A stretch of DNA of 64,000 nucleotides. Source: Chamaelirium japonicum. Its lineage: Eukaryota > Streptophyta > Magnoliopsida > Liliales > Melanthiaceae. Position numbers and translations under genes: made by a program. The stretch is from NCBI GenBank assembly GCA_947650365.1, contig OX393553.1, forward strand, positions 68,896,216-68,960,215. Direction: 5' to 3'. Positions within the stretch are counted from its first letter, which is position 1, and every line of letters starts with the position of its first letter. Positions 14,001-29,846 of this stretch are shown one piece after another. The notes under the pieces were generated by a model. That model saw only the letters and a list, made by a program, of their open reading frames with translations. It was not told the DNA's origin and ran no database searches.

Positions 14001-17000
14001 TATATATCAAAGTGCTGACTTTAGCACCTGTATGTGTTCGGCTAAATTATAAAGAGTCCTATAGCTTGGTGGGGTCCTAATATTGTGGGATCCTTATTTA
14101 TGTTGCAGATTATGAGAGAAATCCAAGTGTACCCCCCTCTGAGAATATCAAATGAGTATAACAATGTGTCAAAGTGCTGACTTTAACACCAATATATTTA
14201 TGGATAAAATATATAGAGGCCCATAGGTAGAAAGTATCCCACTATTATGGGATCCTTATTCATATAGCGGATACCGATAGGAGTCCTAGTGTACCCCCTC
14301 CCCGAATATATCATGAGAGGGATATATTTAGGTTTCAAAGGGGTAACTTTAATACCCGTATACGTATAGCCAAAATATAAAGTCCCATAGTTAGAAGGGG
14401 TTCTAGTAATGTTAGATCCTTATTAATATAGCAGATTATATAAGAGTCCAAGTATACCCCAAAAAGGTGACTTTAACATCTGCATGTATGTGGTCAAAAT
14501 ATAAAGAGTTCCATAGCTAGAAGGGGTTCCACTATTATGGGATCCTTATTCATATAACAGATTATAAGAGTAGTTCAAGTATACCACCCCTCCCCGACTA
14601 CATCATGGGGGAGTATATTTTTATTTTAAATGAGAAACTTTAATACATGTATATATGTGGCAAAAATATAAAGAGTCTCATAGCTATAAGGGGTCTCACA
14701 ACTATAGTACCCTTATTCATGTAGTAGATAATAAGAAGAGTTCAAGTGTCCCCCCTCCCACCGACTATATAATTGGAGGAGGTTTATATTTATATGTCAA
14801 AGGAATGAGTTTAACACACGCAAATATATGACCAAAATATAAAGAGTTCCATTACTGTAAGGGGTCCCACTATTGTGGGATCTTTATTTATGTAGCAGAT
14901 TATGAGAGAAGTCTAAGTGAAAGCCCCCCGACTATATCACGGGGGTACATCTATGTGTCAATGAAAAGACTATAACACCCACATATGTGTGGCCAAAATA
15001 TAAAGTCCCATAGCTATAAGGTTTCTCCCATTATGGGATCCTTATTTATGTAGCAGATTATGAGAAGAGTCCAAGTATACCCCTATGATTAAATCATAGA
15101 GGGTACATTTATGTATCAAAGAAGATGACTTTAATACCTGTATATAAGTGTCCACAATATAAAAAGTCCCATGGTTAGGAGGGGTCCTACTATTATGAGA
15201 TCCTTATTCATATAGCAGATTATAAGAGGAGTCCAAGTATACCCCTCTGACTATATCATGGGAAGGTTCATCTATATGTCATAGGGGTGACTTTAACACC
15301 CCATATGTATATGACAAAAATATAAAAAATTTCATAGATAAGACGGGTCCTACTATTGTGGGATCCTTATTCATGTAGTAGATTATAAAATAAGTCTAAA
15401 TGAACCTCCTGACTATATCATGGAAGGGGTATATTTATGCATAAAAGGGGTAAAATTAATACCCTTATATGTGTGGCCAAAATATAAAGAGCCCCAAAGC
15501 TAGAAGGGCTCCCTTTATTATGAGATCCTAATTTATATAGCAGATTATAAGAGGAGTCCAAGTATGCCCCCCTATCTGACTACAATATGGGAGGTATATC
15601 TATGTGTCAAATGGGTGACTTTAACACTCGTATATGTTTGATAAAAATATAAAGTGTCCCATAGGTAGGAGGGGTCCCACTATTATGTGATTCATATTTA
15701 TGTAGTAGATTATGAGAGCAGTCAAACTGTACCCCACTTAGACCACATTATAGGGGGTGATAAAGGGTGACAAAGGGGCAACTTTTACACTCGCACGTAT
15801 GGCTAAAATACAAAGTCCTATAGCTAGGAGGGGTCCCCTTATTGTGCTATCCTTATTTATGTAGCAGATTATAAGAGGAGTTCAAATAAACCCTCCTACC
15901 TCAACTACATCATTGTGGAGGTAAATCAATGTGTCAAATGGTGACTTTAACACTCGCATGTGTGTGTCAAAATATAAAAAGTCTTATAGTTAGAAGGGGT
16001 CCAACTATTATGGGATTCTTATTCATGAAGAAGATTATAAGAGGAGTCCAAGTAGACCCCTCCCGACTACATCATGGGGGGTATATCTATATATCATGGG
16101 CTGACTTTAATACCCGTATGTGATGACCAAATGATAAAGAGTCCCATGACAAGGAGAGGCCCCACTATTGTTGGATCCTTATTCATATAGCAGATTATGA
16201 GAGAAATCCAAGTGTACCCCTCCGACTACATTATAGAAGGGTATATCTAGATTTTAAAAAGGTGACTTTAACATCGACATGTATGTGGCCAAAATAAAAA
16301 GTACCATAGCTAGGAGGGGTTCTAATATTGTTATATAATTATTCATATAGCAGATTATGAGAATAATCCAAGTATAACCCCCCCCGTTTATATTATAGGG
16401 GGGTACATCTACGGGTCAAAGCAGTGACTTTAATACTCACATGTATGTGGCTAAAATATAAAGAGTACCATAGCTAGAAGGGGTCCTAATAATATGGGAC
16501 CCTTATTCATATATCAGATTATAAGAGTAGTTCAAGTATACCACCCCTCCCCGACTACATCATTGGGAATATATTTTAATTTCAAAGAGGTAACTTTAAT
16601 ACCCATATACGTGTGGCCAAAACATAAAGAGTCTTATAGTTAGGAGGGGTCTCACTACTGTGGGATCCTTATTCATATAGAAGATTAAAAGAGGAGTCCA
16701 AGTTTCCCCCCACCCCTTGCCTACATAATAGGGGGTATATTTATATATCAAATAAATAGCTTTAACACACACATATGTATGACCAAAATATGAATAGTCC
16801 CATAGCTAAGATGGATCTTACTATTATTGGATCCTTATTCATATAGCAGATTATGAGAGGAGTCCAAGTATACCCCCTCCACTAACAATATCTTGAGTGT
16901 GGTATATGCTTGTGTCAAATGGGTGAATTTAACACCCGCATGTGTATGGCCAAAATATAAAGAATCACATAGCTAGGATGGGTCCCACTATTATTGGATT

Positions 17001-20000
17001 ATTATTTATGTAGCAGATTATAAGAGCAGTCAAAGTGTACCCTCTAAGATTATATTATGGGGGGTGACAAAGGGGCTACAAAGGAGTAACTTTAATACCC
17101 GTATGTGTGGCCAAAATATAAAAAGTCCCATGGCTTGGAGGGGTTCCCTTATTGTGTGATCTTTATTCGTGTAGCAGATTATAAGAGGAGTGTAAGTGAA
17201 TCCCCCTACCCCGACTACATCTTTGGGGGGTATATCTATATACCAATGGGTGACTTTGACACCAACATATGTATGGCCAAATCTAAAAAGTCCTATAGTT
17301 AGGAGGGGTCTAACTATTATGGGATTCCTATTCATAAAGTAGATTATAAAGGGAGTCCAAGTATAGCCCACCCGACTATATTATGGGGGGTATATCTATA
17401 TGTCAAAGGGTTGACTTTAACAACCATATATGTATGGCCAAATTATAAAGAGTCTTATTGCAAGGAAGGGTCCCACTATTGCTGGATACTTATTGATGTA
17501 AAAAATTATAAGAGGAGTCCTTGTGTACCCCCCTACGACAATAGTAGGGGGTATATCAATGTGTCAAATGGCTGACTTTAATACCGTATTTAAGTGAACA
17601 AAATATAAAGAGGCCCATAGGTATATAGGAAGGGTCCCACTATTGTGGGAACCTTATTCATATAGTAGATAATAAAAGGAGTCCTAGTGACCCCCCACTA
17701 TACCATGGGAGGGGTATATATAGGTTTTAACAAGGTGACTTTAATACCCGTATATGTGTGGATAAAATATAAAGTCCCACAGCTATGAGGGGTTCTAGTA
17801 TTATTGGATCATTATTCGTGTAGTAGATTATGAGAAGAGTCCAAGTATACCCCCCACTATATCATTGGGGGTGTATCTTTGTGTCAAAGGGGAGACTTTA
17901 ATACCCATATTTGTGTGGCCAAAATATAAAAAATCCCATAACCAGGAGGGATCCTATTATTATGGGATCCTTATTCATGTAGCAGATTAAAAGAGTAGTT
18001 CAAGTATACCACCCTTCCCGACTACATCATGGGGGGTATATTTCAATCTCAAAGGGGTAACTTTAACACCCGTATGTTTGTGGCCAAAATATAAAAAGTC
18101 TCATAGGTAGAAGGGGTTTTACTACTGTGGGACCTTATTTATGTAGTAAATTATAAGAGAAGTCCAAGTGTCCCCCCTCTACTGACTACATTGTATGGGG
18201 TATATTTCTATATCAAAGGGATTACTTTATCGCATATGCATAGTCAAAATATTAAGAGTTTCATAGAAATAAGAGGTTTTACTGTTGTAAGATTCTTATT
18301 CATATAGCAGATTATGAAAGAGTTCAAGTGTACCCCACCGACTATATCATACAAGGTACATCTATGTGTCAAAGAGGAGACTTTAACACCTGCATGCGTG
18401 TATTCAAAATATAAAGAGGCCTATAGCTAGGAGGGGCCCTACTATAGTGAGATCCTTATTTATATTGCACATTATAAAAGGAGTCTAAGTATACTTCCAT
18501 CCCAACTAAATCATTGGGGGTATAATATATATTAAAAGGGTGACTTTAACACTCGTATGTGTGTGGCCAAAATATAAAGACTCCTATAGTTAGGAAAGGT
18601 CGTACTATTGTGGGATCTTTATTCACATAGCAGATTATAAGAGAAGTCAAAGTATACTCCCCTCCGACTATATCATGCATGAGGGGGTACATCTATGTGT
18701 AAAAGGATGACCTTAACATTTATATTTTTATGGCCAAAATATAAAGACTCCCATCGCTAGAAGGGGTTATACTATTTTGCGATCCATATTCATAAAGCAG
18801 ATTATAAGAGGAGTCCAAACGTACCTCCCTCTTCCCCTAACTAAATCATAGAGGGGTACATCTATATGTCAAACGAGTGGCTTTAACACCCGTATGTGTG
18901 TGACCAAAATATAACAAGTTTCATAGCTAAGAAGGGTCATACCATTGTGGGATCCTTATTTATATAGCAGATTATAAGAGAAGTTAAATTGTACCCCCTC
19001 GACTACATTATGGAGGGTATATTTATGTGTCAAAGGGGTAACTTTAATACTTGTGTGTATATCACCAACACATAAAGAATTTCATAGTTAGTAGGTTTTC
19101 CACTATTGTGGAATCCTTATTCATGTAGCAGATTATGTGAAGAGTCCAAGTATATCCTGCAGACTATATCATAGAGGGGTACATCTAATTATCGAATAAG
19201 GAGGGGTCCCATTATTATGGGATCCTTATTCCTGTAGCAGATTATGAGAAGAGTCCAAGTGTATATTCCTCCGACAACATCATGGAGGGTACATCTAATT
19301 ATCAAAGTGGTGACTTTAACACCCGTATTGTGTGGCAAAAATATAAAGAGTCCCCATAGCTATGATGGATCCCACTCTTATTCGATATTTATTCCTATAT
19401 CAATTATGATAGGAATCCAAGTATCCACCCCCATCTACATCATGGGGGGTATGTCTATGTATCAAAGGGGTGACTTTAATACCTGTATATCTATGGTAAA
19501 ACTATAAAGTCCTATAGCTAGGAGGTGTTCTGCTATTGTTGGATTCTTATTTTGGTAGTTGATTATAAATACTGTCCAAGTATACCTCCTAAGACTATAT
19601 CATGGGGCTATATTTATTTATAAAAGGGGTAACTTCAACACCCACATGCGTGTGACCAAAATATAAAGAGTCCTATAGCTAAGAGGGGAGTATAAGTATA
19701 CCCTCTCTTCCCCGACTAAATCATAGGGGGTGCATTTTTGTATCAAATGAGTAACTTTAATACCCGTATATGTGTGACCGAAATATAAAGAGTTCTATAG
19801 GTAGTAAGGGTCCTAATATTATGAGATCCTTATTCGTGTAGTTGATTATAAAAGGAATATAATTGTACCCTACCAACTACGTTATGGTGGGGTACATCTA
19901 TGTATCAAAGGGATGCCTTTAACACCCATATATGTATGGCAAAAATATAAAGATCCCATAGCTAGGAGGGGTACCACTATTATGGGATGGTTATTCTTAT

Positions 20001-20878
20001 CACAGATTATAAAAGGAGTCAAAGCCTACCCCCTTCCCTAACTACATCATAGGGGGTATATTATGGGTCTTATTATTATGGGTCCTTTATTCATGTAGTA
20101 TATTATGAGAGGCGTCCAAGGTTCTTTATTCATATAGCAGATTATGAGAGGAGTCCAAATATTATACCTTGTCCCTAAATACATAATGGGGGGGGGGGGA
20201 GGGGTACATCTTTGTATCTAAGGGGTAACTTTAATATCTGCATACGTGTTGCCAAAATATAAAGTCCTATAGCTCGGAAGGGTCCCACTATTATAGGATT
20301 CTTATTCATGTAACATATTATGAAATGAGTCAAAGAGTACCCATCTCTCAACTATATCATGGGGGTACATCTATATATTAAAGGGGTAACTTTAATATCC
20401 GTATATGTGTGTATAAAATATAAAGAGTACCATAGTTAGTAGGGGTCCTACTTTTATAGGATACTTATTCATATAACAGATTATGAGAGGAGTCCAAGTG
20501 TACCCCCTACCCCGACTAAATAATAGGAGGGTACATCCATTTATTAAAAGGGTGACCATCATACTTGAATGTGTATGACCAAAATATAAAAAGTCCCATA
20601 GTTATGAGGGGTCCAATTATTATGGGATCCATATTCATATAGCAGATTATGAGAGAAGTCCAAGTGTATTCCCCCTCGACTACATCATTAGGGGGTATAT
20701 CTATATGTCAAAGGGGTGATCTTAACACTCTTATGTGTATGACCAAAATCTAAAGAGTCCTATAGCTAGGAAGGGTCCTATTATTGTGTGAACCTTATTT
20801 ATTAAGCATATTATAAAAGGAGTCAAAGTATACCCCCCTGCCTATTATATATGGAGGGGTACATCTATGTGTCAGAGG

Positions 20879-23800
20879 AGTGACTTTAACACCCATATGT
20901 TCGTGAATAAAATATAAAGATCCCATAGCTATGAGGGGTCTCATAATTATGAGATCTTTATTCATATAACAGATTATTAGAGGAGTCCAAGTGTTCCTTC
21001 CATCTGACTGTATTATGGGGTGGTATGTCTATAAGTCAAAGGGGTGACTTTAACACCTATATATGTGTGGCCAAAATATAAACAGTCTTATAGCTAAAAG
21101 GGGTCCCACTATTATAGGATACTTATTAATATAGCTGATTAATTAAGGAGAGTCCAAGTGCACCCCACTCTCGACAATATCATAGGGGTGGTATATCAAC
21201 GTATCAAAGGGGTGACTATAACACCTGTATGTATGTGTCCAAAATATAGAGTTTCAAAGCAAGAATGGATCACACTATTTTGGGATTCTTATTCATAATG
21301 CAGATTATAAATATAATCCAAGTGTACCCCTGACTACATCATTGAGGGGTACATCTATGTGTCAAAATGGTACCTTTAACACTCGTATATGTGTATCCAA
21401 AGTATAAAAATTCCCATATCTAGGAGGGGTCCCATATTATGCAATCCCAATTCAAGTAGCTAATTATAAGAGAAGTCCAAGTACTACCCCCGACTATATT
21501 AATGGGGGGTATATCTATGTGTCAAAGGGGTGACTTTAACACTCATATGTTTGTGGCCAAAATATAAATTCTAATAGTTTGGACGAACCCCACTATTACA
21601 GGATCTTTATTTATATAGAAGATTATGAGAGAAGTCCAAGTGTACCCCTCTGAATACTTCATGGAGGGGTATATCTATATGACAAAGGGGTGGCTTTATC
21701 ACCCCTATGTATGTGGCCAAAATAAAAAATATCCCTTAGCTAAAAAAGGTCTCACTATTATAGAATCTTTATTCATATAACAGATTATAAGAGGGGTCCA
21801 AGTGTATATCCATTCCCTGACTAAATCATCGTGGGTTATATATTTATGTGTCAAAGGGGTGACTTTAATATCCACATGTGTGTGGACAAAATATAAAAAG
21901 TTCCATAACAAAGAAGGGTCCCATAATTATGGGATCCTTATTCATATAGTAGATTATAAAATAGTTCAAGTGTAACCCCCAAGAACAATATCATGGTAGG
22001 GTAGGGTGACTTTAACACCCGTATGTGTGTATCCAAATTATAAAGAGTCCCATAGCTAGGAGGTGTACCGTTATTATGAGAAGAGTCCTAGTGTACTCGC
22101 CCCCTCTCCCCCGACTACATCATTGGTGGGGTACATTTGTATATTTAAGAGGTGACTTTAATTCCCAAATGTGTATGGAAAAAATATAAAGAATCTTATG
22201 CCTTGGAGGGGTCCCAATATTGTGGGATCCTTATTTTTATAGCAGATTATAAGATGAGTCCAAATGTACCCCCTCCCCGTCGACATTATGGGAGGTATAT
22301 TTCTGTGTAATAGGGGTAGCTATAATAACGACATATATAGCCAAAATATAAAGAGCTTATAGCTAGATAGGTCTCACTATTGTGGGACCCTTATTCATAT
22401 AGCAGATTATGATAGGAGTCAAAGTATACCCCCCTTCCCCCTCGACTACATAGCAAGGGGGTATATCTATATATCAAAGGGGTAACTTTTATACCCTTAT
22501 ATGTGTTACAAAAATATAAAGTCATATAGCTAGGAAGGGTCCTACTAGTATGGGATACTTATTCCTATAGTCGATTATTAGAGAAGTCTATGTGTACCCC
22601 CAACTACATCATAGGGGTTACTTCTACGTATCAAAGGGGTGACTTTAACACCCGCATATGTGTGGCCAAAATATAAAGCATCTTATAGCTATATGAGGTT
22701 TCAGTATTGTAGGATTATTATTTATATAGTAGATTATGAAAGGACTCTAAGTGTACCCCTAATCCCGATAATATTATGGAAGATACATCTATATATTAAA
22801 GGGGTAATTTTAACACCTATATGCGTGTGGCCAAAATATTAACAGTCATACAGCTAGGAAGGGTCCCACTACTGTAGGATCATTATTCATCTACCAGATT
22901 ATAAGAGGAGCCCAAGTGTACTACCCCTGACTATATCATAAGGAGGTACATTTCTATGTCAAAGAGGTGACTTTATCACTTGCATGTGTGCAACCAAAAT
23001 ATAAAGATGACCATATCTAGGACGGATCCCACTATTATGGGATTCTTATTTATGAAGCAAATTATAAAAGGTGTCTAGCTTTACATCCCCCTGACTATAT
23101 CATAGAGGGACATATCTATATATAAAAGATGTGACTTTAACACCCGTATATGTATGACCAAAATATAAAGAGTCCCATAGCTAGGAGGGATCCTACTATT
23201 ATGGGATCCTTATTCATGAAGCGGATTATGAAAGGAGTCTAAGTGTACCCCCCTAACTACATCATGGAGATATATATTTATATATCAAAGCGGTAACTTT
23301 AATACACGCATGGGTGTGATCAAAATATATAGAGGCCAATAGCTAGAAGGGGTCCCACTATTGTGGAATCCATATTCACATTGCCAATTATGAGAGGAGT
23401 TCAAGTATACCCCCATGACTATATCTTAGGGTGGTTCATCTATGTGTCATTGGGGTGATTTTAACACCGTTATGTGTATGGCCAAAACATAAAGTCTCAT
23501 AGCTAAGAGGGATTCCATTATTGTGAGATCCTTATCCATATACTAGATTATAAGAGAAGTCCAAGTGTAACCCCTCAATAATATCATGAGGGATATATCT
23601 ATTACAGATTATAAGAGAAGTCAAAGTGTAACCCGCCCTATCGACAACATCACAGGGGGAAATACATCCATTTTAAAAGGGGTGACTTTAATACCTATAT
23701 GTTTATGGTCAAGATAAAAAATTCCCATAGCTAAGAGGGGTTCCACTATTGCGGGATCCATATTCATGTAGCAGATTATGAGAGATTCCAAGTTACCCCC

Positions 23801-25010
23801 CAAGACTATACCATTATGAGATACATCAATATGTCTGAGGGGTGACTTTAACGCTCGCATATGTTACCAAAATAAAAAGAGTCCCATAGCCAGGGGAGGT
23901 CCCTCTATTATGGGATCCTTATTCATATAGATGATTATTAAAGAAGTCCAAGTGTCCTCCGCCCCCGACTACATCATGGTGGGTACATCTATGTGTCAAA
24001 TGAGTGACTTTAGCATCTATATTTATGTGGCAAAAAATATAAAGTCCCATAGCTAGGAGTGGTCATACTATTATTGGATCAGTACTCTTGAAGCAGATTA
24101 TGAAAGGAGTCTAAGTATAACCCCTACTACATCATGGGGGGTATATCTATCTGTCAAAGAAATGACTTTAACACCCATATATGTATGAGAAAAATATAAA
24201 GTTACATAGCTAGGAGGGGTCTCACTAGTATGGGATCTATGTGTTAAAGAGGTAACTTTAACACCCGTATATAAGTGACCAAAATATAAAGAGCCCCATA
24301 GGTAGAAGGCGTCCCACTATTTTGGTATCTTTATTCATATAGTAGATTATGAGAGGAGTCCAAGTAAACCCCCTGACTTCATTATGGGGGGTATATCTAT
24401 GTGTTTAAGGGGTGACTTTAACACTCGTATGCGTGTGGTCAAAATATAAAAAGTCTTATTGCTAGAAATAATCATACTATTATGGGATCCCTTTTCAGGT
24501 AGCAGATTATAAGTGCAGTCCAAGTTTACTCCCCCATGCCTACTTGGGGAGTATATTTATCTGTCAAAATGGTGGGTTTAACACCCGCATATATATGGCC
24601 AAAAAATAAAGAGTCTCATAGCTAGCTAGCATCCCCTGTTATGGGATCCTTATTCATATAGTAGACTGTTAGAGAAGTTAAAGTATCCCCCCCCAGACTA
24701 CACCATGGGGGGTATATTTATTTATTAAAGGGGTGGCTTTAACACCCACATGTGTAGCCAAAATATAAAGTCCCATAGGTAGGAAGGGTCCCAATATTAT
24801 GGGATCCTCATTCATATAGCAGATTATATGAGGGGTCAAAGTATACCGCCGACTACATCATGAGGGGTACAATTATATGTTAAAGGGTGACTTTAACAAC
24901 TGTATATGTGTGGTAAAAATAAAAAGTCATATAGCTTGGAGGTGTCCCACTATTATGGGATCCTTATTCATATAGCAGATTATAAAAGGAGTTCAAGTAT
25001 ACCCCTCCTC
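20879..25010. repeat. Satellite A segmental duplication, left copy
   Basis: This block matches 29847-34097 unit by unit, including rare variants: GTGAATAAAATATAAAGATC at ~20,903 and ~29,871; the TATCAACGTATCAAA variant; CTTCATGGAGGGGTATATCT; and TTGGACGAACCCCAC. By eye it is about 90% identical. The left copy lacks parts of units that the right copy keeps (around 23,600 and 24,240), and the right copy lacks part of a unit present here near 22,300-22,400. Confidence 0.88.
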
Positions 25011-28000
25011 CATGATGATATCATGGGGGTTATATTTTTGTATCAATGGAGTGACTTTAACACTAGCAAGTGTGTGGCCAAAATATAAAGAGTCTTATTG
25101 CTAGGAGGGATTATAAGAGGAGTTTAAGTATACCCCTACTCCGACTATATAATAGGGGGGTATATTTATGTGTCAAAGAGGCGAGTTTAATACCCGTATA
25201 TGTTTGGCCAAAATATGAAGTCATATAGCTAGGAGGGGTCCATTATTATGGGATATTTATTCATATATCATATTATAAGAGGTGTCCTAATGTATCCCCC
25301 AACTTCATACTTGGGGTGCATCTATATATCAATGGAGTAACTTTAACACCAACATTAGGATACTTATTCATTTAGTTGATTATAAGAGGAGTCCAAATGT
25401 ACCCCCACCCCAACTTAGTCATAGGGGGTACATTTATGTATTAAAGGGATAAATTTAACACCCGTATATGTGTGACCTAAATATAAAGAGTCAAATAGCT
25501 AGGACAAGTCCCACTATCCTAGAATTCTTATTCAGCAGCAGATTATGATAGGAGTCCAAGTATAGCCCCCTTGACTACATCATGGGGGTACGTCTATATG
25601 TAAAATGGGTGACGTTAACACCCGTATATATTGCCAAAATATAAAGAGTCCCATAACTAGGAGGGGTCCAACTATTGTGCAATCAATATTCATAAAGTAG
25701 ATTATGAGATGAGGACAAGTGTACCGTCTCCCGTCGCTTACATCATGAAGGGGAACATCTATGCGTCAAAGGGGTACCTTTAATATCCATATTTTTATGG
25801 CCAAAATATAAAGAGTCCCATAGCTAGGAAGGGTCTCACTTTTGTGAGTTCCTTATTCATATAGCTGATTATAAGAGAAGTCTAAGTATACCCCCTGAAT
25901 ACATTATGGCAGTACATCCATGTATCAAATTGGTGACTTTAATACCCGTATGTATATATAGCCAAAAAATAAAGTCTAATAGCTATAAGGGATCCCATTA
26001 TTATGGGATCTTTATTTATATAGCAGATTATGAGAGAACCCAAGTATGCCCCCCTAACTATATTAATGGAGGGTATATTTATATATCAAAGGGGTTGATT
26101 TAGTATCCACATGTATATGGCCAAAATATAAAAAGTCTCCTAGCTAGGAGGGGTCGTACTATTATAGGATCCTTATTCATGACGCTGATAATAAGAGGAG
26201 TCTAAGTGTACCCCCCAACCACATAATGGTGGGGCATATCTATATATAAAAGGGGTGACTATAACACTTGTATGTATGTGGCCAAAATATAAAGAGTCAT
26301 ATATATAGAAGAGACCCTACTATTATTGGATCTTTATTCTTGAAGTAGATTATAAGAGCAGTCCAAGTGTACCCCTCAAAGGCTATATTATTAAGGGTGA
26401 GGTGACTTTAATGGCCGTACGCATGTGGCCAAAAAATAAAGAGTCCCATAGCTAGGAGGGGTTCCTCTATTATGGAATTATTATTTATATAGTAGATTAT
26501 AAGAGGAGTCCAAATGTACCATCCCCCCCGACATATTATTGGGGGGGGGGTACATCTTTATATCAAAGGGGTGACGTTAACATCTGTATGTGTGTGTGAA
26601 AAATAAAATAAGTTTCATAGCTGGGATGGATCCAGTATTATGGGACACTTTTTAATATAGCATATTATAATAGGAGTTAAAGGGGTTTACATCTCCGACT
26701 ACATCATGGGGTGTATATCTCTATGTTAAAGGGGTGACTTTTACACCCGTATATATGCCCAAAATATAATAAGTTTCATGGCTAAAAAGGGTCTTACTAT
26801 TGTGGTACCCTTATTCACATAGCTAATTATAAGAGGTGTCCAAGTATAACCTCCCCCTCTTTACTATATAATAGGGGGTATATTTATATATCAAATAGGT
26901 GATTTTAACACCTATATATATGAGGCCAAAATATAAATTTATATAGCCAAGAGGGGTCCCACTATTATATGATACTTATTAATGTAGCAAATTATGAAAG
27001 GAGTCCAAGTGTGTCCCCCCCGACTACATCTTGGGAGGGTACATCTATATATCAAAGGGGTAACTTTAACAGCTGTATGAGTATGACCAAAATAAAAAAA
27101 TTCCATGGCTAGGAGGGTGTCACTATTGTCGGATCCTTATTCATATAGCAGATTATGAGAGGAGTTCAAGTGTACCCCCTACCCCTACTAAATCATAGGG
27201 GGGTGTATCTATGTACTAAAGGGGTGATAATAATACCCATATGTGTGTGACCAATATATATAGAATTCTATAGGTATGAGGGGTCCGACTATTCTAGAAT
27301 CTTTATTCATGTTGGAATTATGAAAGGAGTCCAATTGTAACCCCCCCCCCCCCAAATATATCACGTTGGGGTACATTAATAAGTTAAAGGGATGACCTTA
27401 ACACCTGTATACATGTGGCCAAAATATAAAGATATGGTACATCTATATAAAGAGCCTCATAGCATAGAGGGGTCCCACTATTGTGTGATACTTATTCATG
27501 AAGCAGAATACGAGAGGAGTCTAAGTGTACCCCCCGAATACATCATAGAGGGGGTACATCTTTGTATATATGGGGTGACATTACCTTCCGTATGTGTGTG
27601 GTATAAATATAAAGAGTCCCATAGCTAGAAGGGGTCTAACTATTATGGTATCTATATTCATATAGTAGATTATAGAGTAGTCAAAGTGTACCCCCCCCTC
27701 CGATTACATCATGGGGGGTATATTTATGTATCAAAGAGGTGACTTTCACACCCTATATGTTTATGACCAATATATAAAGTATCTCATAGTTTTGAGTGGT
27801 CCTATTATTGTGGGATCCTTATTCATATAGCAGATTATAAGTGGAGTCCAAGTATACCCCCATCGACTATATCATTGGGGGTACGTCTATTTATCAAAAG
27901 GGTGATTTTAACACTCGTATCTATTTGGCCAAAACATATATACATCTACGCCCTTGACTACAATATGTGGATTATTATTCATAAAACAGACTATGAGAGA

Positions 28001-29846
28001 AGTATAAGTGTACCCCCCGACTACATCATGGAGTAGATATCTATGTGTCAACGGGGTAACTTTACCAATTGTATACGTGTGTGTCCAAACTATAAAGATT
28101 CTCATAACTAGGAGGGCTACTATAATTATGGGATCTTTATTCATGTAGCAACTTATGAAAGGAGTCCAAGTGTACCACTCGGACTACTTCATAGGGGTAC
28201 ATCTATTTGTCAAAAGGGTGACTTTAATACCCATGTGTGTATGGCAAAATTATAGTCCTATAGATAGAAAGGGTATAATATTCTTGGATCTTATTTATAT
28301 AGCAGATTATGAGAGTAGTCCAAGTGTAACCCGAAGTCTATATCATGAGGCGGTATATCTATGTATTAAAAGGGTGACTTTAACTTCTATATATATAGGA
28401 CTAAAATATAAAGAGTCTCATAACTAGGAGGGGTCCCGCTATTATAGGATCCTTATTAATATAGCAGATTATAAGGGGAGTTCACCTGTACCCCCCGACT
28501 ACATCTTTTGACGGGGTATATATATGTGTCAAAAGGGTGATAATAACACCAGCATGTGTGTTGCCAAAAATATAGAGTCCCATAACTAGGAAGGGTCCCA
28601 CTAATATAGGATCCCTACTTATAAAGCAGACTATGAGAGGAATCCAAGTGCAATCCCCCTGATTACGTACATTATATGTAGGGGTATATCTATGTGTCAA
28701 AAGGATAATTTTAACACCTATATGTGTGCAGCCAAAAATATAAAGAGTCTCATAGCTAGGAGGAGTCCTACTAATATGGGATCCTTATTCAAGTAGATGT
28801 TTATAAGATGAGTCTATGTGTACCCCCTCCCCACCTGACAACATCATGGGGAAGTACATCTATTCGTCAAAGAGGTAACTTTAAGACTCGAATATGCATG
28901 TCTAAAATATAAAAAGTCCTATAGCTAGTAGGGATACCACTATTATGGGATCCTTATTCATATTGCAGATTATAAAGGAATCCAACTATACCCCCCTTCC
29001 CGACTACATCATAGAGATACATCTATCTGTCAAAAGGATAACTTTAACACCCTATATATGTGTGGACAAAATATAAAAAGTCCTATAGGTAAGAGGGTCC
29101 TACTATTGTGTGATCCTTATTCGTGTAGCAAATTATGATAAGTCCAAGTGTACTTCCTCCACCTGACTACAACTTTGGGGGTATATTTATGTATCAAAGG
29201 GGTGACTTTAACAACTGTATATGTGTTGCAAAAATATAAAGAGTCCAATAGCTAGAAAAAGTTATATTATAGGATTCTTATTCATATATCATATTATGAA
29301 TATAGCCCAAGTGTACCCCCCTAAGTTTACTTCATGGGGGGTACATCTATGTGTAAAAGAGGTGACTTTAATAATTGCATATGTGTGGCAAAAATATGAG
29401 TCCAATAGCTAGGAGGGGTCAGACTATTATAGGATCCTTATTCATGTAGTAAATTATAAGAGTTGTCCAAGTATACCCCCGCTGCCCCGACTAAATCATG
29501 GGTAAATATCTATGTTTCAAATGGGTGACTTTAGCACCCATATGTATGTGTCTAAAATATAAAGAGTCCTATAGAATGTAAGGGTCCCACTATTGTTGGA
29601 TCCATATTCTGGTAGCAGATTATAAGAGAAGTCAAAGTATACCCCCCCCCCCCCCCCGACTATATTTTGGGGGGTACACCTATGTGTCAAGGTGGTGACT
29701 TTAACACCCATATACGTATAGCCACAATATAAAGTCTTATAGCTTAGAGGGGTTCTGCTATTATTGGATCCTTACTTATGTATAAGATTATTAAAGAAGT
29801 TCAAGTGTACCCCCTATATCATGGGGGTACATCTATGTGTCAAAGG

